Source of the DNA: CALOBA01 sp942491465
GTDB taxonomy: Bacteria; Pseudomonadota; Gammaproteobacteria; Chromatiales; Chromatiaceae
Assembly: GCA_942491465.1 (NCBI GenBank)
Contig: CALOBA010000014.1
Location: forward strand, 1-17,696
Direction of reading: 5' to 3'
Length of the DNA: 17,696 nucleotides
Part shown: positions 8,146 through 14,362 of the stretch, piece after piece
How positions within the stretch are numbered: the stretch's first letter is position 1
How the letters are laid out: each line of letters begins with the position of its first letter
Notes under the pieces: model-generated
Databases searched by the model: none
Seen by the model: only the letters and a program-made list of their open reading frames with translations
Told to the model about the DNA's origin: nothing
Position numbers and translations under genes: made by a program

Positions 8146-9471
8146 ATGCCCAACCCCAGTGCGAGTCCCACAAGCCCCCCGGTCCACGATCAGGCAACGC
8201 TCACCCTAGGGGATCAGCAATACCAGTTCCCGGTCGTTGAGGGTACCGAGCTGGAGCGTGCCATCGACATCAGCAGCCTGCGCGCCAAGACCGGCCACAT
8301 CACCCTCGATCAGGGCTTCGGCAACACCGGTAGCTGCGCCAGCGACATCACCTTTATCGACGGCGATAAGGGCATCCTGCGCTATCGCGGCATCCCCATC
8401 GAGCAGTTCGCCGACAACCCAAGCTTCACCGAGGCGGCCCTGCTGCTGATCTACGGTCACCTGCCGACCCAGACCGAGGTCGAGCAGTTTGCCGCGAACC
8501 TGAATCGTCACGCGAACATCGACGAGGGCATGAAGCATCAGTTTGAGGGCTTCCCCCGCAATGCCCCGCCGATGGCGATCCTGTCGGGGATGATCAACTC
8601 GCTGTCGTGCTATCACCCGGAGCTGCACGAGATCGAGGACGACCGGCAGTTCGGCCAGGCGGCGGCGCGCCTGATCAGCAAGATCCGCACCATCGCCGCC
8701 TATGCCTTCCGCCACTCGCGTGGCCTGCCCTACATCTACCCGGACCCGATGCTGCGCTATGTGCCGAACTTCCTGCACATGATGTTCTCGCAGCCCTACC
8801 AGCAGTACGTCTGTCCGGACCTGGTGCGCAAGGCCCTGAACCTGATCCTGCTGCTGCACGCCGACCATGAGCAGAACTGCTCTACGTCGACGGTGCGCAT
8901 GGTCGGCTCCAGCGGTGCGAACCTGTTCGCGTCCATCGCCGCCGGCGTCTGTGCCCTCTGGGGTCCCCTGCACGGCGGCGCCAACGTCGAGGTGCTGAGG
9001 ATGCTCGACGCCATCCATCAGGGCAACCTGACGCCGGAGGAATACGTCAAGCTCGCCCACGACAAGGACAGCGACGTCCGCCTCATGGGCTTCGGCCACC
9101 GCGTCTACAAGAACTTCGACCCCCGCGCGCAGATGCTCGCCAAGGTGGCCGAGGACCTGGTGCCCAAGCTCTGCGGCAACGACCCGCTGCTCGACATCGC
9201 CCGCCGGCTCGAGGAGATCGCGCTGTCCGATCCCTACTTCATCGAGCGTAAGCTCTACCCGAACGTGGACTTCTACAGCGGCATCCTGCTGCGCGCCATC
9301 GGCATCCCGACGAACATGTTCACGGTCATGTTCTCCATCGGCCGTCTGCCGGGCTGGATCGCCCATTGGTGGGAGCAGCACAAGACGCCGGGCACCCGCA
9401 TCGCCCGGCCGCGCCAGGTCTACACCGGCAACGGTCAGACCGACTACCTGCCCATAGATGCGCGGCGCTGA
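8146..9471 (+). CDS. gltA: Citrate synthase (type II, GltA)
   Basis: The protein has 441 residues, slightly longer than the usual 425-435 of gram-negative hexameric type II enzymes. It condenses acetyl-CoA and oxaloacetate to citrate, the entry step of the TCA cycle, in the cytoplasm. The N-terminal sheet domain is present, as is the HADHEQNCSTSTVR oxaloacetate segment (H238, H241). The catalytic His is in GPLHGGAN (H276), the second in GFGHRVYK (H318), and the catalytic Asp in YPNVDFYSG (D375). The C-terminus GRLPGWIAHWWEQ is typical. Start ATG 8146 has AGAGG a short distance upstream; the first 15 or so residues are Ser/Pro-rich and poorly conserved. It is probably monocistronic, as the next gene is 243 bp away behind several hairpins. 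All catalytic residues are present, so function is expected. Confidence 0.98.
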   Translation: MPNPSASPTSPPVHDQATLTLGDQQYQFPVVEGTELERAIDISSLRAKTGHITLDQGFGNTGSCASDITFIDGDKGILRYRGIPIEQFADNPSFTEAALLLIYGHLPTQTEVEQFAANLNRHANIDEGMKHQFEGFPRNAPPMAILSGMINSLSCYHPELHEIEDDRQFGQAAARLISKIRTIAAYAFRHSRGLPYIYPDPMLRYVPNFLHMMFSQPYQQYVCPDLVRKALNLILLLHADHEQNCSTSTVRMVGSSGANLFASIAAGVCALWGPLHGGANVEVLRMLDAIHQGNLTPEEYVKLAHDKDSDVRLMGFGHRVYKNFDPRAQMLAKVAEDLVPKLCGNDPLLDIARRLEEIALSDPYFIERKLYPNVDFYSGILLRAIGIPTNMFTVMFSIGRLPGWIAHWWEQHKTPGTRIARPRQVYTGNGQTDYLPIDARR

Positions 9472-9483
9472 CCTGAGCGTCCT

Positions 9484-9582
9484 CCGGGCATCGCCGTGCC
9501 CGGTCGGATTCAGTCACGAGTCCGCGAAACCCTGTCGCCCTGGAGGGCGACCCTCCCGGGACCCCGCTCGATCCTGGGAGGG
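9484..9582 (+). terminator. Three consecutive hairpins downstream of gltA
   Basis: Hairpin 1 is CCGGGCA (9484-9490) with TGCCCGG (9497-9503). Hairpin 2 is GTCGCCC (9534-9540) with GGGCGAC (9545-9551) and a four-base loop. Hairpin 3 is an 11-bp stem with one G-T pair (9551-9561 with 9572-9582). None is followed by a clean T run, so termination may be weak or the structures may protect the gltA mRNA 3' end. Confidence 0.45.
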
Positions 9583-9714
9583 GCGCTTGAGGAGGGCACC
9601 GCAAAGGCGCCTCGCAGGTTGATGGAGGCGGGTTCGGCGATGTGAGCGCCGGCGGAAACCATCCCCCGCTCCGGCCGGTCTCAGGGGGATACTGATGCAA
9701 CTGGAGGACGAGCC

Positions 9715-10317
9715 ATGCCCTGCCGACGACCTGACCCCGATCTGACCAACAAGACCGCCGCGATCCTGCTGCTGGTGCTGACGGCACTACCGGCGGCGCC
9801 GGCCCTGGCCGATGCGGACTGTCCAGACCCGACGGGCTGGCAGCGGCCCGACGATGCCGGGGCGCTGCGCGAGCGGCTGACGCCGATGCAGTACCGGGTG
9901 ACCCAACGCGACGGCACCGAGCCGCCGTTCAGCAATGCCTACTGGGACAATAAGGCGGACGGGATCTATGTCGACGTGGTCAGCGGCGAGCCGCTGTTCA
10001 GCTCGCGCGAGAAGTTCCGCTCCGGTACCGGCTGGCCGAGCTTCCACTCACCGTTGGAGCCTGCGCTGATCGTCGAGCACGGGGATCGCCGTCTGGGGAT
10101 GCGGCGGGTGGAGGTGCGCTCGCGCCATGGCGATTCGCATCTGGGGCATGTCTTCGATGACGGGCCGGCGCCCACCGGGCTTCGCTACTGCATCAACTCG
10201 GCGTCGCTGCGGTTCATCCCGGTCGCCGAGCTGGAGCGGGAGGGGTATGGGGCCTATGCGGCGCTGTTTGACGTCGGCGATGGCGACCGGCGCTCGGTGC
10301 GCTGCGTTGGCGACTAA
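9715..10317 (+). CDS. msrB: Exported peptide-methionine (R)-S-oxide reductase (MsrB)
   Basis: The protein has 200 residues; a cytosolic MsrB is about 130-150, and the excess here is an N-terminal signal peptide (Lys13, hydrophobic AAILLLVLTALPAAP, likely cleavage after ALA at residue 32). The mature enzyme should repair methionine-R-sulfoxides in periplasmic proteins. The core motifs are GEPLFSS, SGTGWPSFHSP, HLGHVFDDGP and RYCINSASLRF, with catalytic Cys159. The SGCGWPSF resolving cysteine of many MsrBs is Thr here, and no CxxC zinc pair is present, so recycling may use Cys36, Cys198 or an external thiol donor. GGAGG seven bases before ATG 9715 fixes the start. No MsrA or MsrPQ partner adjoins. 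The last base of its TAA stop is also the first base of the 158-bp repeat element. Confidence 0.95.
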   Translation: MPCRRPDPDLTNKTAAILLLVLTALPAAPALADADCPDPTGWQRPDDAGALRERLTPMQYRVTQRDGTEPPFSNAYWDNKADGIYVDVVSGEPLFSSREKFRSGTGWPSFHSPLEPALIVEHGDRRLGMRRVEVRSRHGDSHLGHVFDDGPAPTGLRYCINSASLRFIPVAELEREGYGAYAALFDVGDGDRRSVRCVGD

Positions 10318-10474
10318 GGCGATTTCTGTCAACTTTCATACCATCTGACTTGTCTTGACGCCCGCCTTCGGCGTCGGGCTGGCGGTCACATAGCGAGCTA
10401 TGCTCCCGCCAGCCCTCCTTGAAGGCGAACGTCAATCCTGCGTCATCTGGTATGAAAGTTTCCGGCAATCGCCT
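10317..10474. mobile_element. 158-bp fold-back (MITE-like) element, copy 1
   Basis: This copy matches the one at 12350-12507 at 154 of 158 positions with no gaps and in the same orientation. It begins AGGCGATT and ends AATCGCCT. Its outer 27 bases form an imperfect terminal inverted repeat that includes an uninterrupted AACTTTCATACCA. Inner paired blocks follow: TTGACG/CGTCAA, GCCTTC/GAAGGC, GGGCTGGCGG/CCGCCAGCCC and CATAGC/GCTATG. The dyad axis is at the exact centre, so almost the whole element can fold into one long hairpin. It encodes no protein. No target-site duplication is clear. It could be a non-autonomous transposable element or an ERIC-like intergenic palindrome. Confidence 0.85.
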
Positions 10475-10500
10475 AAAGCGGTCGGCGGCGGGGGCCTTGA

Positions 10501-10522
10501 CGGTGCGGCCGAGGCCGCACCG
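10501..10522 (-). terminator. GC-rich hairpin downstream of the CoADR-rhodanese gene
   Basis: CGGTGCGGCC (10501-10510) pairs perfectly with GGCCGCACCG (10513-10522). It lies 30 bases past the stop of the minus-strand flavoprotein gene. There is no U run, so it is either a weak intrinsic terminator or an mRNA end-protecting structure. Confidence 0.4.
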
Positions 10523-10551
10523 ACGGCAGGTCCCGATGTCGGGCTCCCGGC

Positions 10552-12255
10552 TTACTTCTCCTTCGGATACGGCCAGGCCATGATCCCGCCTTCCAGGACC
10601 TTGACGTTGCGCCAGCCGCGGGCCTGGAGCATGGCGGCGCCCTCGTAGCCGCGCAGCGAGACCTTGCAGTAGAGGATGATCTCCTTGTCCTTGTCCTCGG
10701 GCAGTTCGTTCAGGCGCTCGCGCATCGCCCCCAGCGGGATCAGGTGCTCGCCGACGCCCAGGCGGGTCTCCTCGAACTCGACCGGGGTGCGGGTGTCGAG
10801 GATGAAGCACTCGGCGCCGCTGTCGATACGCTGCTTGACCTCGGCGGCCGAGATGCCCGTGTAGTTGCCGAGCAGCTTGTTCTCCAGCACCTGGGCGTTG
10901 ACGATGACGTGGTCGAGGGCCAGCGAGTACGGCGGCGCGTAGGGCAGGTCGGCATTGACCATGTCGTCCACCGTCAGCTTCCCGCGGATGGCCATGGCCA
11001 TCACCGCGACGCGCTTGCTCACGTCGCCGGGGCCGATGCACTGGAAGCCCAGGATGCGCCCGCTTTGGCGATCGGCGACCAGCTTGCTGATCAGCAGCTC
11101 GCCGTTCATGTAGGTCGGGATGTCGAGCCCGGAAACGGTCGCCGCCTCGATGTCGGTCATGCCCGCCGCGCGGGCGGCGGCCTCCGACAGGCCGGTGATG
11201 CCGACGGTGTAGTCGAAGATCTTGCAGATGCCGGTCTGGGTGATGCCGGGGAAGCGGGCGCTGCCCTCCTTGATGATGTTCTGCCCGGCGACGCGCCCCT
11301 GCAGGTTGGCGATGTCGCCATAGGGCGCGCGCATCTGCCCACCGGTCACTAATGAGGTGCATTCCACGCAGTCGCCGACCGCATAGATGTCCGGGTCGGA
11401 GGTCTGCATGTACTCGTTGACGCGAATGCCGCCGGCGCTGCCGATCTCCAGCCCGGCGTGCTCGGCCAGGCTCACGTTGGGTCGCACGCCGACGGCCACC
11501 ACCGCGACCTCGCAGGGCAGCTCGGTGCCGTTGTCGAGCTTGACGCCGGTGAGCACGCCGTCCTTGCCGAGGAACTCGGCAACGCCGTTGTCGACGATGA
11601 TGTCCGGGCCGTTGGCGCGGACATGGTTCTCCACCAGCTTGGCCATGTCCGCGTCCATGAACGCCAGGATCTGCGGCGTCTTCTCGATCACGGTGGTATG
11701 GATGCCGGCCAGGCGCAGGGACTCGCAGACCTCGAAGCCGATCAGGCCGCCGCCGACGACGATCGCCCGGGTCGCGGTCTGCGCATCGCGCACCGCGCGC
11801 AGGGCGTCGGCATCGGCCATCGAGTGCAGCGTGGTGACGCCCTCGAGCTCGACCCCGGGCACCGGCGGACAGACCGGGGTGGCGCCGGTGGCGATGACCA
11901 ACCGATCGTAGGGGATGGTCTCGTGGGCCTCGGTGGGTAGGTGCTTGTAGGTGACCGTGCGCGCCTCGCGGTCGATCTGGGTGACCTCGGTCTCCACCAG
12001 GGCGTTGATGCCCTTGGCCTTAACGAAGAAGTTGGGGTCGCGGACGATGCCGGCGGGGGTGCAGAGCAGCAGGTTGCGGTCGTCGAAGGTGCCGCCGACA
12101 TAGTACGGAAAGCCGCAGGAGGCCATGGACAGCTCGGGCTCGCGCTGGATCAGCGTGATCTCGGCAAACTCATCGATGCGGCGGGCCTTGGCGGCGGCCT
12201 TGGGGCCGGCGGCGGAGCCACCGACGACGACGATGCGCAGGGGTTGCGGCGACAT
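10552..12255 (-). CDS. FAD-dependent CoA-disulfide reductase / persulfide reductase with C-terminal rhodanese domain
   Basis: The protein has 567 residues. The N-terminal FAD Rossmann motif is VVVGGSAAG (10-17). SMASCGFPYYVGG carries Cys47, which matches the single redox-active cysteine of the CoADR family. The NAD(P)H-binding motif is IVVGGGLIG (about 169), the second FAD motif is DIYAVGDC, and a dimerisation domain follows. From about residue 465 a rhodanese domain runs to the end, with active-site loop CKVSLR (Cys530). Characterised CoADR-Rhd fusions (such as Shewanella Npsr) reduce CoA disulfides, persulfides and polysulfide with NADH, giving a role in sulfane-sulfur metabolism or thiol redox balance. 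The start ATG 12255 has GGAGGG eight bases upstream. It stands alone, bracketed by the two 158-bp elements, with a hairpin after its stop. Exact substrate is inferred from the family. Confidence 0.93.
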   Translation of the reverse strand: MSPQPLRIVVVGGSAAGPKAAAKARRIDEFAEITLIQREPELSMASCGFPYYVGGTFDDRNLLLCTPAGIVRDPNFFVKAKGINALVETEVTQIDREARTVTYKHLPTEAHETIPYDRLVIATGATPVCPPVPGVELEGVTTLHSMADADALRAVRDAQTATRAIVVGGGLIGFEVCESLRLAGIHTTVIEKTPQILAFMDADMAKLVENHVRANGPDIIVDNGVAEFLGKDGVLTGVKLDNGTELPCEVAVVAVGVRPNVSLAEHAGLEIGSAGGIRVNEYMQTSDPDIYAVGDCVECTSLVTGGQMRAPYGDIANLQGRVAGQNIIKEGSARFPGITQTGICKIFDYTVGITGLSEAAARAAGMTDIEAATVSGLDIPTYMNGELLISKLVADRQSGRILGFQCIGPGDVSKRVAVMAMAIRGKLTVDDMVNADLPYAPPYSLALDHVIVNAQVLENKLLGNYTGISAAEVKQRIDSGAECFILDTRTPVEFEETRLGVGEHLIPLGAMRERLNELPEDKDKEIILYCKVSLRGYEGAAMLQARGWRNVKVLEGGIMAWPYPKEK

Positions 12256-12349
12256 GGGATGATCCCTCCAAAAGAGCGGGTTCGAAGAGGACAGCGCCGC
12301 GGCAGCGGGCTGAGGCGGCGGTGCGGGGTCAGAGTCGATTGGTCAACTT

Positions 12350-12507
12350 AGGCGATTTCTGTCAACTTTCATACCATCTGACTTGTCTTGACGCCCGCCT
12401 TCGGCGTCGGGCTGGCGGTCACATAGCGCGCTATGCTCCCGCCAGCCCTCCTTGAAGGCGGACATCAATCCTGCGTCATCTGATATGAAAGTTTCCGGCA
12501 ATCGCCT
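12350..12507. mobile_element. 158-bp fold-back (MITE-like) element, copy 2
   Basis: This is the same element as 10317-10474, in the same orientation, differing at four positions. One difference at the axis makes the centre a perfect palindrome (CATAGCGCGCTATG). Another lies in the right terminal repeat (GATATG for GGTATG), breaking one base pair. It lies 95 bp upstream of the CoADR-rhodanese start, between that gene and the SDR gene. Transcription of the flavoprotein from any promoter further upstream would pass through it. Confidence 0.85.
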
Positions 12508-12627
12508 TGCGGCGCTGCCACCGTTGGTGAGTCTGAGCCCATCGCGACGGGTTGGCGATGAATATCCGCAAGGGCGACAGCGGGGGGCCTGACCTGTATC
12601 AAGGCCGGCAGGGAATACAGCGCCCGG

Positions 12628-13341
12628 CTACCAGGGGATCGGCTCGCCATGGCGGAAGAAGCCGCCGCTCGGGCCGTCGTCCGGCAGCGTCGCGGCCCAG
12701 ACGATGCCGCTGGCCCCTTCGGTTACATCCAGCGTTGCGTCGGCACCGCCCATGTCCGTGCGCACCCAGCCCGGACAGACGCTGTTGATCTTGACCCCGG
12801 TGCCTTGCAGCTCGTCGGCAAAGATGCGCGTCACCGCGTTCAGGGCCGTCTTCGACAGCCGATAGGCCGGACAGCAGCCGTTCATGTCGCTGAGCTGGCC
12901 CATGCCGGACGACACGTTGACCACGCGGCCGTTGCCCTGCATCAGCGGGATCAATAGCCGACACAGGCTAAGCGCCCCCAGGGTGTTGATCTCGAAGGCG
13001 CGGCGCACGGGCTCCAGCTCGGCCTCGAAGATGCTCGACTCGGCGCTGCCGGGGCCGGGGGGCGGGAAGATCCCGGCATTGTTGACCAGCACATCGAGCC
13101 GCCCGTAGCGGGTGCGCAGCTGATCGCGCAACGCCGTTGCCGACGCGTCATCGCCGACATCGAGCGGGTGAAAGGCCACCGATGCCCCGCCCCGGGACAG
13201 ACGCTCGGCGGCGGCCCGCCCCTCGGCCTCGCGCCGGGCGGTCAACAGCACGCTGTAGCCGAGCTCGGCGAGCTGACGGCAGGTCTCGAGGCCGAGGCCG
13301 CGATAGGCCCCGGTGACGACGGCAATCTTCTGTTCGGACAT
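12628..13341 (-). CDS. Short-chain dehydrogenase/reductase (SDR), carbonyl-reductase-like
   Basis: The protein has 237 residues, a typical classical SDR length. Cofactor motif TGAYRGLG is at residues 10-17, LDVGDD binds the adenine region, and NNAG is present. The catalytic Ser is in VVNVSSGMG and the catalytic pair is in YRLSK. Arginines soon after the cofactor motif (ARREAEGR) favour NADPH. CPGWVRTDMGG is the usual post-catalytic segment. The frame is open further upstream, but ATG 13341 has GGAG seven bases before it and starts directly at the Rossmann strand. It reads in the same direction as the cytochrome b gene, 73 bp downstream of it, so co-transcription is possible, though no functional link is obvious. 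Substrate unknown; probably a small ketone or aldehyde. Confidence 0.93.
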   Translation of the reverse strand: MSEQKIAVVTGAYRGLGLETCRQLAELGYSVLLTARREAEGRAAAERLSRGGASVAFHPLDVGDDASATALRDQLRTRYGRLDVLVNNAGIFPPPGPGSAESSIFEAELEPVRRAFEINTLGALSLCRLLIPLMQGNGRVVNVSSGMGQLSDMNGCCPAYRLSKTALNAVTRIFADELQGTGVKINSVCPGWVRTDMGGADATLDVTEGASGIVWAATLPDDGPSGGFFRHGEPIPW

Positions 13342-13414
13342 GCGGGTACTCCGGTTGGGGCAAATGGATGATGTGCGGACTCCCGGCGCCGGTGCAAACG
13401 TCCGCCGCGCCAGC

Positions 13415-14095
13415 CTACCAAGCCGGTGGCGGTGGTGGCGGCGGTGGCGGCGGCAGCAGCCCACCGGCGGCAAGCCAGACCGCGGCCACGGCGATCACCA
13501 GCGCGATGATGAACGCCACCAGCCCGCCGCCGCGTGCCGGCTCGGCATCGGGGGCATCACTGGACGTGCTGCCGGTCAGCATCGGCATGATCAGATCCTT
13601 GCCGCGGATGAATTTGTAGAACAGGATCGCGAGCACATGCAGCGCCACCAGCCCCAGGATCAGCCACAGCCCCTGGCGGTGCAGCCCGGTCAGCCAATCG
13701 CTGGTGGACTTGGTGACCAGATCCTGCAGCGGCCCGTCGAAGGCGATATCGTCATTGGTGAACAGCCCGCTGATGGACTGCCACAGCAGCAGTGCCAGCA
13801 ATCCCAGCACCGACAGGGCACCCAGCGGATTGTGGCCGAGGCCGTGCCAGCGCCCACGCAAATAGGCCAGCACCCGCCCCGGCGTCGGCACGAATCGGAT
13901 GAATCGCGCATAGGTGGAGCCGATCAGCCCCCAGACCAGCCGAAACGCCAGCAGGCCGATGATCAACAGCCCCAGCCGCCCGTGCCAGACCATCCAGTTC
14001 CCGCCCTGCAGGCCGGTGAAGATGGCCGCGCTGACGGCCAGGAACAACACCCAGTGAAAGACCCGCGTCGGCAGGTCCCAAACCTTGATCTGCAT
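13415..14095 (-). CDS. Cytochrome b561-type / hydrogenase cytochrome b-like membrane protein with polyproline C-terminus
   Basis: The protein has 226 residues and starts MQIKVWDLPTRVFHW, a signature of di-haem cytochrome b561-family proteins. Likely haem ligands are His14 (RVFHW), His38 (VWHGRLG), His139 (LHRQG) and His153 (ALHVLAIL). Four core membrane helices are visible at about 13-30, 38-58, 92-112 and 140-162. An extra helix at about 188-212 precedes a run of ten prolines and AW at the C-terminus. The family passes electrons between the quinone pool and a periplasmic c-type cytochrome or oxidoreductase. No c-type cytochrome, hydrogenase or other partner is adjacent, so the donor and acceptor are unknown. 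The run of prolines is unusual and encoded by a GGCGGT/GGTGGC-rich tract. Confidence 0.9.
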   Translation of the reverse strand: MQIKVWDLPTRVFHWVLFLAVSAAIFTGLQGGNWMVWHGRLGLLIIGLLAFRLVWGLIGSTYARFIRFVPTPGRVLAYLRGRWHGLGHNPLGALSVLGLLALLLWQSISGLFTNDDIAFDGPLQDLVTKSTSDWLTGLHRQGLWLILGLVALHVLAILFYKFIRGKDLIMPMLTGSTSSDAPDAEPARGGGLVAFIIALVIAVAAVWLAAGGLLPPPPPPPPPPAW

Positions 14096-14214
14096 CGCCT
14101 TATACCCCCCTGCTTGGTGCTCGCTTCTGTGGTGGTTGCCGTGCGCACGCCAACAACGCCCGCATCCTAACCCAACGCCGAGCCGGGGTCCCGCGCCCGT
14201 CGACGGATAGCGTC

Positions 14215-14243
14215 TTGACGCGCCCCGGGCGCCCGCCTAGGCT
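14215..14243 (+). promoter_or_regulatory. Sigma70-like promoter for the PAS/GGDEF/EAL gene
   Basis: TTGACG at 14215-14220 (5 of 6 to consensus) is followed after exactly 17 bases by TAGGCT at 14238-14243, which keeps the key T1, A2 and T6. This would leave a leader of about 110 bases before ATG 14363. The rest of the 267-bp divergent gap (14096-14362) holds nothing recognisable. Confidence 0.5.
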
Positions 14244-14362
14244 GTCGTCACAAAAGGCTCAGGACCAGCCCAAGCCCGGCGTCGCGGTGTGCGGCTTGCT
14301 GGCCGGTGGCAGCCCACTCCTCGCCCGTGCGCGGGCGCCGACCGCCGTCCCTCCCTTGAGTC

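Noticed and set aside
10355..10386. Promoter from the TTGACG inside the 158-bp elements
   Set aside because: No acceptable -10 hexamer lies 16-18 bases downstream, and TTGACG is explained as one arm of the inner inverted repeat.
10317..10474. Target-site duplication flanking the 158-bp element
   Set aside because: Flanks are TA/AA for copy 1 and TT/TG for copy 2; no consistent direct duplication can be defined from two copies.
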